A DNA stretch of 64,000 bases from Microbacterium sp. zg-Y625 (GTDB lineage Bacteria > Actinomycetota > Actinomycetes > Actinomycetales > Microbacteriaceae), in NCBI RefSeq assembly GCF_030246925.1, contig NZ_CP126740.1, positions 2,480,001-2,544,000 of the forward strand, read 5' to 3'. Shown here piece after piece: positions 8,041 through 16,736 of the stretch; the first letter of the stretch is position 1; every line of letters begins with the position of its first letter. The translations under genes were made by a program, and so were the position numbers. A model generated the notes under the pieces. The model was not told the origin of the DNA, made no database searches, and saw only the letters and a list, made by a program, of their open reading frames with translations.

Positions 8041-8087
8041 CAGGTGAGCACGAGGCATCCGGCCCCGCGACACACGCCGATAGGGTG

Positions 8088-8555
8088 ATGATGATGACGA
8101 GCGAGCAGACCCCCGGGGAGCGCGCCGAGGCGGTGCGAAGCCTCGAGGCGGAGTTCAGCGAGCTGATCAGCCGCATCCGGAAGATCATCACCGAGAACGC
8201 CCACCGGGTGAGCCCGGGCATGCTGCCAGGCGCCTACAAGGTGTTCACGAGCATCGTGCGCTGCGAGCCGGTGACACAGGCCGCGCTGGCGGAGCAGCTG
8301 GCGCTAGACAAGGGACAGCTCAGCCGCACCGTGCGCGAGCTCGAGGAGCTGGGGCTGGTCACCCGCACGCCGGATCCGGCGGACCGTCGATCGAGCCGGT
8401 TGTCCGCGACACCGGAGGGTCTGGCACGTCTGGCCGCAGCCCGTGCGCCGCAGCAGGGCACCCTGCACGCTGTGCTCGAGGACTGGGATCTCGACGACAT
8501 CCGCAACCTCACGAGGCTGCTGCGCGCCCTGACGAACGGCACGCCGCCGGGCTGA
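8088..8555 (+). CDS. MarR-family transcriptional regulator
   Basis: About 155 residues. The winged helix-turn-helix is at roughly residues 55-110: VTQAALAEQLALDKGQLSRTV for the recognition region, then the wing DPADRRSSRLSATPEG with the conserved Asp-Arg-Arg. MarR proteins bind DNA as dimers and usually respond to small phenolic or oxidative ligands. Four start codons stand in a row (GTG 8085, ATG 8088, 8091, 8094). TAGGGT at 8081-8086 suggests a leaderless mRNA starting near 8094, so the real start is uncertain by three codons. No obvious target gene neighbours it; the next operon converges on it. Confidence 0.9.
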   Translation: MMMTSEQTPGERAEAVRSLEAEFSELISRIRKIITENAHRVSPGMLPGAYKVFTSIVRCEPVTQAALAEQLALDKGQLSRTVRELEELGLVTRTPDPADRRSSRLSATPEGLARLAAARAPQQGTLHAVLEDWDLDDIRNLTRLLRALTNGTPPG

Positions 8556-8591
8556 CGCACCCGTCCGCCCCACCGCGACGAGGAATCGCGC

Positions 8592-9599
8592 CTACTGGTT
8601 CTGGAAGGCGGCGTCGAACGACGCCGTCGGAGCATCCCACAGCAGCGAGCGCACGAACTCCACCGCTTCTGCGGCCCCGTGCAGTCGGTCCATGCCGGCA
8701 TCCTCCCACTCCACCGAGATCGGCCCGGTGTAGCCGATGGAATCGAGGGCGCGGAACGCGTCCTCCCACGGCACGTCGCCGCGTCCGGTCGAGACGAAGT
8801 CCCACCCGCGGCGCGGGTCGCCCCACGGCAGGTGCGAACCCAGCACCCCGGCCCGGCCGTTGCGCGGGCGCAGCCGGGTGTCCTTGCAATCCACGTGGTA
8901 GATGCGGTCGGCGAAGTCCAGGATGAACCCGACGGGGTCGATGTTCTGCCACATCATGTGGCTGGGGTCCCAGTTGAACCCGAACGCGGCACGATGGTCG
9001 ATGGCCTCCAGCGCCCGCACCGAGCTCCAGTAGTCGTACGCGATCTCGCTCGGGTGCACCTCGTGCGCGAATCGCACCCCCTCCCCGTCGAAGACGTCGA
9101 GGATCGGATTCCACCGCGCGGCGAAGTCGTCGAAGCCGGCGTCGATGACGGATGCCGGCACGGGTGGGAACATCGCCACGTACGGCCAGATCGACGAGCC
9201 CGTGAACCCCACGACCGTGTCGACCCCGAGCTTGCGCGCCACGCGTGCCGCGCGCTGCATGTCTTCGGCGGCGCGCCGGCGCACCCCCTCCGCGTCGCCG
9301 TCGCCCCACACGTAGTCCCGCAGGATCGCCTTGTGGCGGAAGTCGATGGGCGCGTCGCACACCGCCTGTCCGCCCAGGTGGTGCGAGATCGCGAAGACCG
9401 ACAGCCCGTGGCGGTCGAGGATCTCGAGCCGCGACCTCACGTAGGCGTCGTCCTCGTCGGCCCGGCGCAGGTCGAGGTGGTCTCCGGAAGCCGCGACCTC
9501 CAAGCCGTCGTAGCCCCATCCGGCCGCGAGCCTCGCGACCTCCTCGAAGGGCAGGTCGGCCCACTGTCCGGTGAAGAGGGTCACGGGGTGGTTCGCCAT
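8592..9599 (-). CDS. Sugar phosphate isomerase/epimerase family protein (TIM barrel)
   Basis: 335 residues of the xylose isomerase-like TIM-barrel family (AP endonuclease 2 superfamily). Metal and substrate residues appear in HEVHPSEIAYD, FNWDPSHMMWQ, YHVDCKDTR and SVEWEDAG, the expected Glu, Asp, His and Glu ligand positions. It is the last gene of a seven-gene carbohydrate operon and overlaps the preceding gene by 19 nt. It probably interconverts a keto or inososse-type sugar taken up by the operon transporter. GGAGCAG precedes the ATG. The product is clear at family level; the reaction is not. Confidence 0.92.
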   Translation of the reverse strand: MANHPVTLFTGQWADLPFEEVARLAAGWGYDGLEVAASGDHLDLRRADEDDAYVRSRLEILDRHGLSVFAISHHLGGQAVCDAPIDFRHKAILRDYVWGDGDAEGVRRRAAEDMQRAARVARKLGVDTVVGFTGSSIWPYVAMFPPVPASVIDAGFDDFAARWNPILDVFDGEGVRFAHEVHPSEIAYDYWSSVRALEAIDHRAAFGFNWDPSHMMWQNIDPVGFILDFADRIYHVDCKDTRLRPRNGRAGVLGSHLPWGDPRRGWDFVSTGRGDVPWEDAFRALDSIGYTGPISVEWEDAGMDRLHGAAEAVEFVRSLLWDAPTASFDAAFQNQ

Positions 9600-10501
9600 G
9601 GCTGCTCCTTCTCTCTCATGTCTCCGGTGCCGCTCTCGGCACGATGTCGGCTGTCGGCCAGCGCGGTCAGGTAGGCGAGCGATCTCTCGGCGAGGGCGTC
9701 CTGGGATGCCGCGAGCGGACGCCACACCGACGCCGCGACGGCGATGGTGGCATTGTCCCCCGTGAAGCTCTCGACGCCGAGGATGCCGTCGTATCCGGCG
9801 TCGTCGAGCGCGTCGAGCACCGCCGGCCAGTCGGTGTGATCGTCGCCCACCGGGCCGCGATCGCTGCCGCACACCTGCACGTGCGCGATGGCCCTTCCGG
9901 CGGCGCGGATGGCGTCGGTGGGCCGCTTCTCCTCGATGTTCAGGTGGTAGGTGTCCAGCGCCAGGCCCACACCCGCGCCGAAAAGCGGGGCGAAGACATC
10001 GATCGCCTGCTCGACGGTGTTCACGACGCTCGTCTCGTAGCGGTTGAGAGGCTCGATCGCGATGGTCACCCCGCTGTCCGAGGCGACCTCCGCCAGCGGC
10101 GCGAGGTTGCGGCGCAGCTGCGCGGCGGCGTCCTCCCGCTCGTCGGCGGACATGCGCCAGGTGACGCCGGTGGGCGCGTAGAAGGGCCCCGCCACGACTG
10201 GACTCCCCAGGACGCGGGCCGTCTCGATGCAGACGCGGAGATACTGCTGGGTGGCCGGGACGTTGCCGGCGCGCTCCAGCAGCGATCGGCCGGAGCCCAT
10301 GGCTCCCACCACCACCGCGCGCAGCCCCAGCGAATCGAGCAGGTCCCGGGCGCGGTGCGGGGACCAGTCGCCGACGGCCTCGAGCGGCAACTCGACCGCC
10401 TCGAACCCCATCCGAGCGATGCGGGGAGCGAGGCGGCCGAGCGACTCGTCCGTCAGCGGCGAAGTCCACACCCAGGTGTTGACGCCGATAGGGCGGTGCA
10501 T
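9581..10501 (-). CDS. Sugar phosphate isomerase/epimerase, tagatose/psicose 3-epimerase-like
   Basis: 306 residues, also an AP-endonuclease-2-type TIM barrel, closer to ketose 3-epimerases. Recognisable metal-ligand segments are IAIEPLNRYETS (Glu), LALDTYHLNIEE (Asp and His), HVQVCGSDRG and LGVESFTGD (Glu). It follows the binding-protein gene by 3 nt and overlaps the next isomerase gene by 19 nt, so the two enzymes are made together and may act in sequence on the imported sugar. A C3 epimerisation of a ketose is the best functional guess. Confidence 0.92.
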   Translation of the reverse strand: MHRPIGVNTWVWTSPLTDESLGRLAPRIARMGFEAVELPLEAVGDWSPHRARDLLDSLGLRAVVVGAMGSGRSLLERAGNVPATQQYLRVCIETARVLGSPVVAGPFYAPTGVTWRMSADEREDAAAQLRRNLAPLAEVASDSGVTIAIEPLNRYETSVVNTVEQAIDVFAPLFGAGVGLALDTYHLNIEEKRPTDAIRAAGRAIAHVQVCGSDRGPVGDDHTDWPAVLDALDDAGYDGILGVESFTGDNATIAVAASVWRPLAASQDALAERSLAYLTALADSRHRAESGTGDMREKEQPWRTTP

Positions 10502-10504
10502 GCG

Positions 10505-11719
10505 TCAGGGCATCTGCCGCTGCTGCCAGACCTGCGGATAGCCCGGCAGGTTCTCGCCGCCGAACTTGGCATAGTGCCCGTCGGGCATCCCCTCGTTCTC
10601 CGTCAGGTAGCGGTCGAGCTCGTCCTCGGTGATGGGGCTCTGCGGCAGCACCCATTCCTTCGGAATCTCCTCACCCGCGAAGATGCTCTGGATCGCCAGC
10701 AGGGGCGTGCGCCACTGGAAGTTGGAGTACACCGGCGCGAGGCCCGTGAGCCCCGTCTCCTGCCACTTGCGCAGGAAGCTCATCTCGTCCTCGCCGGTCA
10801 TGACCGGATAGTCGGCGCCGGCATCCTCGAACGCCTCGATGGCGGCCACCGCGCCGTCACCGGCATCCATCCACACCCCCGCGACATCGCCCTTCGCGAG
10901 CTCGTCGCTGATGATGTTCTTGATCTCCGCCGGGTCGCCACCCGAGAAGTAGTCGACCGCCTCGATGCCCGCTTCGTCGAACAGGTGCTCGGCCGCCGCC
11001 CACCGATGCTCGAGCACGTCGACCCCGGGGAGGATCCGCAGGGCCACGACCTTGTCTCCCTCCTCCAGGTTGTCGATGAGGAACTGGGCGGTGTCGATGC
11101 CCCAGGCGAACCCGCCGATGGGGTGGATGAAGGTCACCGGGCAGTCGGTGTTGACGCCCCGGTCGAACACGATGACGGGCTTGCCGGTCTCGCATGCCCG
11201 CTCCACGGCCGGCGTCAGGGCCGCCGTCGAGTTCGGCGAGATGACGAAGACGTCGCACTCGCCCTCGGCGATGAAGTAGTCGATGTCGGCGATCTGCGTG
11301 TCGTCGGAGTCCTGCGCATCGCGGGTCTCCATTGCGCTGATGACGCCTGCGTCCTGCAGCGCCTTCAGCTGCTGGTTCATCGTGATCCAGCCGGTCTGGC
11401 GCCACGGGTTGGAGATCGACGCGTTGGCGAAGCACGCCTTCTTCGCACCCTCGCCGGCGTACTGCGAGGTGTCGACCATCTCGGCGTCGATGTGCTGCAG
11501 GTACGGCTCCGCCTCAGGGCCGGCTGGCTCGACCTCCCGTTGGGCGAACTGCGCGTCGAACAGCTCCTGGTCGAACCACTCGTCGCCTTCGGGAGCGGCG
11601 GCATCACCGGTCTCCGGGGCGTCCGGCGGAGCCACCGCAGGGTCGGTCGTGCACGCCGCGAGGGCGAAGAGGCCGACCAGGGCCACCGATGTGGTGGCGA
11701 TCTTCATTGATCGTCGCAT
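10505..11719 (-). CDS. Ribose-type sugar-binding lipoprotein
   Basis: 404 residues. The signal peptide MRRSMKIATTSVALVGLFALAAC ends in a lipobox (Cys near residue 23), followed by an acidic Pro/Ala-rich linker. The mature protein has the periplasmic binding fold of the RbsB class (FANASISNPWRQTGWITMNQQ, CDVFVISPNSTAAL, GKPVIVFDRGV, VWMDAGDGAVAAIEAF). It delivers a monosaccharide or related polyol to the two permeases encoded upstream. It lies 3 nt downstream of the second permease gene and 3 nt upstream of the epimerase gene. The acidic linker is longer than usual. Confidence 0.95.
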   Translation of the reverse strand: MRRSMKIATTSVALVGLFALAACTTDPAVAPPDAPETGDAAAPEGDEWFDQELFDAQFAQREVEPAGPEAEPYLQHIDAEMVDTSQYAGEGAKKACFANASISNPWRQTGWITMNQQLKALQDAGVISAMETRDAQDSDDTQIADIDYFIAEGECDVFVISPNSTAALTPAVERACETGKPVIVFDRGVNTDCPVTFIHPIGGFAWGIDTAQFLIDNLEEGDKVVALRILPGVDVLEHRWAAAEHLFDEAGIEAVDYFSGGDPAEIKNIISDELAKGDVAGVWMDAGDGAVAAIEAFEDAGADYPVMTGEDEMSFLRKWQETGLTGLAPVYSNFQWRTPLLAIQSIFAGEEIPKEWVLPQSPITEDELDRYLTENEGMPDGHYAKFGGENLPGYPQVWQQRQMP

Positions 11720-11722
11720 TGG

Positions 11723-12799
11723 TTATTCTCCTCTGGTTGTGCCGCCGTCGGCGGCCAGGACAGGTGATGCGGTTGCGTCCTCTGCAGCGCCCGGCGGCAC
11801 TGCGTCGTCAGGTCGGGGGACGGGCGAGGTCGGCGGCGCGGGGCGGCGTCGTGCCTGGAAGGCGAAGCCCGAGTACGCCACGGCGGCGATGATGATGACG
11901 CCCTGCACGGCGTCGCGCAGCGTGGCCGGCACCTCGGCGATGTTCATCAGCAGGAAGAGCGCTTCCAGCACGAAAGCGCCCGCGACGGCCGCCACGACCC
12001 AGCCACGCCCACCGCCGAGCACCACTCCGCCGAGAACCACGGCGGTGATCGCCACGAACTCGTACCCTCGCCCGACCGAGGGGTGCACTCCGGCGAAGCC
12101 GACCAGCAGCACGGCGGTGAGGGTTGCCGACAGCGACGAGAAGATGAAAGCGCGTGTCACGATCCACCACCCCCGCGCGCCCGCGTAGCGGACGGCGCCG
12201 GCGTTGTCGCCGATCGCGATGAGCATCTTGCCGAACGGCCGGCGGGTGAGCCAGACCGCCAGGGCGAGCCAGGCGGCGAGGATCGGCGCCGCCCACGGCA
12301 GAAACTCGATGAGGGGAAGGTCCCGCAGGCCGCCCCGGCCGATCTGGCGGAAGCTGTCGGCCGGGTTGCCCGTCGCCGCTCCCCCTGTCCACCACATGAC
12401 CCCGCCCAGCAGCGCCAGCATCATGCCGAGCGTCACGATGAACGAGGGGACCTTCAGCAGGGTGGTGAGGAAGCCATTGACCACGCCGACGACGACACCG
12501 AAGACCACCATCAGCGCCAGGACCGGCAGGGTGCGCGAATCGTCCTGGCCGACGAGGTTGCCGGCGATGATGACCTGCGCGGTGATCAGCGAACCTTGCG
12601 AGAGGTCGAACTCGCCGGCGACGATGACGAAGTACTGCCCGATCGCGACGATGGCGACCGGCGCCACCCGCTGGATGAACCGCATGATCTGCCCTGGCTC
12701 GGCGAAGCCGGGGCTCAGCACGGCGACCGCGACGAGCAGAACGGCCAGCAGCAGGAAGACCGCCCCTCGCGGGCTCAGCAGGGTGCGCACGACGCTCAT
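11723..12799 (-). CDS. Ribose-type ABC transporter permease (RbsC family), second copy
   Basis: 358 residues with about eight to ten membrane segments; the family signature is visible in IAGEFDLSQGSLI, LKVPSFIVTLGMM and FVAITAVVLGGVVLGGGRG. The C-terminal 45 residues are a Pro/Ala-rich cytoplasmic tail. It overlaps the other permease gene by ATGA and probably forms a heterodimeric channel with it, fed by the lipoprotein and driven by the double ATPase at 13917-15521. Start ATG 12799 is fixed by this overlap. Confidence 0.95.
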   Translation of the reverse strand: MSVVRTLLSPRGAVFLLLAVLLVAVAVLSPGFAEPGQIMRFIQRVAPVAIVAIGQYFVIVAGEFDLSQGSLITAQVIIAGNLVGQDDSRTLPVLALMVVFGVVVGVVNGFLTTLLKVPSFIVTLGMMLALLGGVMWWTGGAATGNPADSFRQIGRGGLRDLPLIEFLPWAAPILAAWLALAVWLTRRPFGKMLIAIGDNAGAVRYAGARGWWIVTRAFIFSSLSATLTAVLLVGFAGVHPSVGRGYEFVAITAVVLGGVVLGGGRGWVVAAVAGAFVLEALFLLMNIAEVPATLRDAVQGVIIIAAVAYSGFAFQARRRPAPPTSPVPRPDDAVPPGAAEDATASPVLAADGGTTRGE

Positions 12800-13920
12800 C
12801 CGCCCTCGCCTCCCGCCGGTGCGGCACCCCGTCGGGCGCCGACCTGGCCGGACCCGACGTGGCCGGCCTCGGCCAGGAGATCGGCCGAGGCTGCGACCAT
12901 CGCCGGCGCGGCCGCGGCCGCCCTGGCATCCCCGCCGGTGCGCGTGCCGCCCGGACCGAACCGTGCCCGACGGCGCACGATGGCCCGGCGGCTGTAGATG
13001 GCCACCGCCGCGACGATCACGACCCCGCGCACGACGTCTTTGAGGAACGGGTTCACCTGCATCACGCTCATGACGTTGTCGACGACCGCGAAGATCGCCA
13101 CGCCTCCGATGGTGCCCCAGACCGACCCTCGGCCGCCCATCAGAAGCGTGCCGCCCAGCACGACGGCGGCGATCGACAGCAGTGCGTATCCGCCCTGCTG
13201 GCCGACGGTGGGGCTGCCCACCCCCAGCCTGCTCGCCAGCAGCAGCCCGGCCAGACCCGCGAACACCGAGCACAGGACGTGCGCGACGATGAGGGGCGGC
13301 TGGGTGCGCAGGCCAGACAGCCGGGAGACCTCGGGGTCGCCGCCGACGGCGAACAGGTGGGCGCCGGTGCGGGTGCGGCCGAGCAGGAACCACACCAGCA
13401 CGGCCAGGGCCAGCATGATGACCGTCGAGACGGGGATCGGACCGATGCCGGTCGCGCCGACCAGCTGGAAGGACCACGGGACCGATCCGGCGCTCCCCTG
13501 GAACCGCGTGTTCAGCACGCCCTGGAGGATGAGCCCCACCCCGAGCGTGGCGATGAACCCGTTGACTTTGAGGACGGTGACGATGAGACCGTTCGCAAGT
13601 CCGATGCCGGCGCACACGAGCAGCGTGAGCGTCACCGCCCACGGCACGTTGGCGGAGTTCCCCGCCATCGTCGTCGCGGCGATGAGGCTCGCCAGACTCA
13701 TGACATACGTCACCGAGAGGTCGAGCGAGGCGCCCAGGATCACGAGCGTCTGCCCGAGGGCGACGAGGCCCAGCACGCTCATCCCGGTGAGGATGTCGCG
13801 GATGTTGCCGGGGCTGAAGAAACTGCGCCCGACGGTCGCGACGAGCACGGCGCCCACCGCGATGACGAGGATGAGGATCGCCAGCACGATCAGGCTGGCA
13901 TCGGGCCGCAGCCGCCTCAT
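12796..13920 (-). CDS. Ribose-type ABC transporter permease (RbsC family), first copy
   Basis: 374 residues; the core matches RbsC (ILGASLDLSVTYVMSL, LKVNGFIATLGVGLILQG, LLSIAAVVLGGTLLMGGRGS) with about ten membrane segments. The last 65 residues are an Ala/Gly-rich cytoplasmic tail of low complexity. It overlaps the ATPase gene before it and the second permease gene after it by 4 nt each. Its sequence is distinct from the partner permease, so this is not a recent duplication. Confidence 0.95.
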   Translation of the reverse strand: MRRLRPDASLIVLAILILVIAVGAVLVATVGRSFFSPGNIRDILTGMSVLGLVALGQTLVILGASLDLSVTYVMSLASLIAATTMAGNSANVPWAVTLTLLVCAGIGLANGLIVTVLKVNGFIATLGVGLILQGVLNTRFQGSAGSVPWSFQLVGATGIGPIPVSTVIMLALAVLVWFLLGRTRTGAHLFAVGGDPEVSRLSGLRTQPPLIVAHVLCSVFAGLAGLLLASRLGVGSPTVGQQGGYALLSIAAVVLGGTLLMGGRGSVWGTIGGVAIFAVVDNVMSVMQVNPFLKDVVRGVVIVAAVAIYSRRAIVRRRARFGPGGTRTGGDARAAAAAPAMVAASADLLAEAGHVGSGQVGARRGAAPAGGEGG

Positions 13921-15521
13921 GGCGCGCCCTCCCCCGGCCCGCCGTCGGCAGCGCGGCCCGACGCGGCGCCGGCCTGCGGGTGGGCGTCGGACGGACGGGA
14001 GCCACCGGAACCCGTCGCCGCAGCGAGCACCTCGTGCTCGGCGGCGCCGGCAGGCAGCTCGGCCACCAGTTCGCCGTCGCGCATGACGACGATGCGGTCG
14101 CTCATGCCGATGACCTCGGGCAGCTCGCTCGAGACCATGAGCACCGCCTTGCCGTCAGCCGCCAGCTGCCGCATGAGCTGATACACCGCGATCTTCGCGC
14201 CCACATCGATACCGCGGGTGGGCTCGTCGAAGAGCACGACCTGCGGCCCGGTGACGAGCCACTTCGCGAGCACCACCTTCTGCTGGTTGCCGCCGGACAG
14301 GTAGCGCACCTCCTGCTCCAGGCGACCGGCGGTGACTTCGAGGGACCCCAGGATGCCGGGCGCCTCTCGGCGGGCGGCACGGGTGCGGGTCGCGAAGACG
14401 CCGCGGATGACCAGCAGCGTGTTGTCGAGCACCGACTGGCTGAGGGCCAGACCCTGCGCCTTGCGGTCCTCGGTGACCAGCGCCAGCCCCGCCCGCACGG
14501 CGGCGCGAGCCGAGCGCAGCGTGACCACTCGGCCGTCCAGGCGCATCGTGCCGCGGGTGAACGGCTGCACGCCGAAGATCGCCTCGACAAGCTCGGTGCG
14601 ACCGGACCCCTGCAGGCCCGCGATCCCCACGATCTCGCCGGCATGCGCGGAGAGGGTGACACCGTCGACGAACCCGTTGCCACAGGCCTCGAGCTCGACG
14701 CGTGCCCCGCCGCGCACCGTCCCGGGGACGGGGCCGGGGAAGTACGACTGGATCGGGCGACCGACCATGCGCCGCACCAGCTCGTCGGTGGTCAGGCTCG
14801 CGGCCGGGTCGGTGGAGACCAGCATCCCGTCCTTCAGCACGGTGATGCGGTCACAGAGGTCGAAGATCTCCTTCAGGCGGTGCGAGACGTAGAGCACGGC
14901 GACGCCGCGCGCGGTGAGCTTGCGCACGATCGCGTACAGCAGCTCCACCTCGTGGTCGCTCAGCGCGGCGGTGGGCTCGTCCATCGAGATCACGCGCGCG
15001 TCGAACGACAGCGCCTTGACGATCTCGACGATCTGCTGCTCCGCCACCGTGAGCGATCCCACGCGCCCGGTCGGGTCGATGAACGAGACGCCGAGGTCGT
15101 CCAGCAGCGCGCGGGTGCGCGCCACCATCGCGCGCGTGTCGATGAAGCCGGCGCGCCGCGGCTCGCGCCCGAGAAAGACGTTCTGCGCGACGGATCTCTC
15201 GGGAAGCAGCGTGAACTCCTGGAACACCGTCACGAGGCCGGCATCCATCGCCTGCCGCGGGTGGGCGAACGTCACGCGCCGTCCCTCGAACTCCACCGCC
15301 CCGGAATCGGGCTGGTGCACACCCGCGAGGATCTTCATGAGCGTGGACTTGCCCGCGCCGTTCTCGCCGACGAGGCCGTGCACCTCCCCGCGGCGCAGCT
15401 CCAGCGACACGTCCTGCAGCACGGGGACTCCGAAGAAGCTCTTGCCGATGCCGGCGGCGCGCAGCACCACCTCACCGGGGCCGGCGGGCACCGGGGCGTC
15501 GGCCAGCGCCGTGTCGGTCAC
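13917..15521 (-). CDS. Ribose-type sugar ABC transporter, double ATPase (RbsA/MglA family)
   Basis: 534 residues with two ABC cassettes. Cassette 1: Walker A GENGAGKST at residues 52-60 and Walker B VISMDEPTAAL. Cassette 2: degenerate Walker A GLQGSGRTEL, signature YLSGGNQQKVVLAKWL and Walker B VVLFDEPTRGID. The normal first site and weak second Walker A are typical of RbsA. A disordered tail of about 35 residues follows. GTG 15521 is taken as the start because it overlaps the upstream stop by GTGA; another in-frame start at 15539 is possible. It powers the two permeases encoded next. Confidence 0.95.
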   Translation of the reverse strand: MTDTALADAPVPAGPGEVVLRAAGIGKSFFGVPVLQDVSLELRRGEVHGLVGENGAGKSTLMKILAGVHQPDSGAVEFEGRRVTFAHPRQAMDAGLVTVFQEFTLLPERSVAQNVFLGREPRRAGFIDTRAMVARTRALLDDLGVSFIDPTGRVGSLTVAEQQIVEIVKALSFDARVISMDEPTAALSDHEVELLYAIVRKLTARGVAVLYVSHRLKEIFDLCDRITVLKDGMLVSTDPAASLTTDELVRRMVGRPIQSYFPGPVPGTVRGGARVELEACGNGFVDGVTLSAHAGEIVGIAGLQGSGRTELVEAIFGVQPFTRGTMRLDGRVVTLRSARAAVRAGLALVTEDRKAQGLALSQSVLDNTLLVIRGVFATRTRAARREAPGILGSLEVTAGRLEQEVRYLSGGNQQKVVLAKWLVTGPQVVLFDEPTRGIDVGAKIAVYQLMRQLAADGKAVLMVSSELPEVIGMSDRIVVMRDGELVAELPAGAAEHEVLAAATGSGGSRPSDAHPQAGAASGRAADGGPGEGAP

Positions 15522-16624
15522 GACTCCACCTCGACCCACTCGTGCCGCGCGGCCGAGGCCAGCACGGCCTCCGCCAGCAGGGCGGCCCGCAGCCCGTCGG
15601 CGAACGTCGGCAGGCCGTCGGGGGCCTCGCCCCGGATGGCGGCGTGCACGTCCGCGACGAAGCCATCGAAGGCATCCTGATATCCCATCGGGTGCCCGGC
15701 GGGCATCCGCTGCAGACGCGCCGACGACGCGTCCGCGGTGGCAGGATCACGCAGGAGCAGCTGGGAGCCGCGGCGCCCCCCGACCCACAGCTCCTCCGGC
15801 TGCTCCTGCGCGAATCTGAGGCTCTCCTGGCTGCCGTGCAGCTCCAGGACGAGCGCGTTCTTGCGCCCCGGTGCCATCTGCGACACCAGCAGGCTGCCGA
15901 CGGCACCCGAGCGGAGCTCGACCACCAGCGCGGCGATGTCCTCGTTGCCGACTTCCCGACCGCCACGGCGGTCGAAGACGCGACGGGTGACCGCTGACAG
16001 GCGCACGATCGGCTCCCCCGCGACGAACTCGAGCAGATCGCAGAGGTGGGATCCGATGTCGGCGAACGCGCGGGACGGCCCGCCCTCCGCACTGTCGGCG
16101 CGCCAGTCGTCGTCGGATGCCGCGAGCAGCCAGTCCTGCAGGTAGGCGCCCTGCACCGAGAGGAGGGCGCCCATCTCGCCGCGCGCGACGCGGGCGCGCG
16201 CTTCTCGCACCATCGGGTGGTAGCGGTACGCGAAGGGGACGGCCGCGACCACGCCGGCATCCGCCGCCGCCTCGACCAGCCTTCGAGCGTCGGCGGCGGT
16301 GGTGGCGAGAGGCTTCTCGCACACGACGTGGCGACCGGCCGCGAGTGCTGCGAGGGCGTAGTCGGCGTGCGTGGCGTTGGGCGTGCACACGTGCACGATG
16401 TCGATGTCGGATGCCGCGATCAGGGCCGCGGCATCCCCTTCGCTGCGCGCCGCACCGAGCCGACGAGCAGCGTCGGCTGCCCGAGCCGGGGTTGAGGATG
16501 CCACCGCCACCAGCGGCGAGCCGGCGGTACGGGCAGCCGCGGCATGCACGCGGGCCATGAACCCCCCGCCGAGCACGCCGGTGCGGATCGTTCCGACACC
16601 AGTGTCGAGGACGTCCATCGTCAT
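15518..16624 (-). CDS. Gfo/Idh/MocA family oxidoreductase
   Basis: 368 residues. An N-terminal Rossmann fold (TGVLGGGFMARVHAAA) binds NAD(P), then HVCTPNATHADYALAALAAGRHVVCEKPLA carries the conserved EKP lysine. The second half is the alpha/beta substrate domain. Such enzymes oxidise a sugar or inositol hydroxyl. It is the first gene of the operon and so probably performs the first step on the imported sugar, before the isomerases. ATG 16624 is chosen because homologous sequence begins just after it; the frame continues to 16759, but that part is unlike the family. ATG 16618 is equally possible. Confidence 0.93.
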   Translation of the reverse strand: MTMDVLDTGVGTIRTGVLGGGFMARVHAAAARTAGSPLVAVASSTPARAADAARRLGAARSEGDAAALIAASDIDIVHVCTPNATHADYALAALAAGRHVVCEKPLATTAADARRLVEAAADAGVVAAVPFAYRYHPMVREARARVARGEMGALLSVQGAYLQDWLLAASDDDWRADSAEGGPSRAFADIGSHLCDLLEFVAGEPIVRLSAVTRRVFDRRGGREVGNEDIAALVVELRSGAVGSLLVSQMAPGRKNALVLELHGSQESLRFAQEQPEELWVGGRRGSQLLLRDPATADASSARLQRMPAGHPMGYQDAFDGFVADVHAAIRGEAPDGLPTFADGLRAALLAEAVLASAARHEWVEVES

Positions 16625-16678
16625 GGGGGGATTGTGCCACGCATGCCAGCCTTTTGATAGAGCGCCGGCAAAAGTGCC

Positions 16679-16698
16679 CGCCAACGACTCCGTTGGCG
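16679..16698. promoter_or_regulatory. Perfect palindrome between the ROK gene and the sugar operon, candidate operator
   Basis: Arms CGCCAACG and CGTTGGCG are fully complementary around a 4-nt spacer. It lies 54 nt from the oxidoreductase start and 38 nt from the ROK start, so one bound dimer could control both divergent transcripts. Binding by the ROK regulator is inferred from position. Confidence 0.65.
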
Positions 16699-16736
16699 CG
16701 CCGCAGTCGACACAAGTCCTGTGCTTTACTGTCCGC

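Noticed and set aside
8592..10655. Fusion of the two sugar isomerases
   Set aside because: The frame is open through the second gene only out of phase; each isomerase has its own start and stop with a 19-nt overlap.
11723..14005. 760-codon minus-strand frame spanning two permease genes
   Set aside because: It combines the real second permease with out-of-frame translation of the first; the ATGA overlap fixes the true start at 12799.
13980..15680. 566-codon plus-strand open frame opposite the RbsA-type gene
   Set aside because: It is antisense to a clear double ATPase, is rich in Arg, His and Asp as expected for a shadow of high-GC coding DNA, and has no domain.
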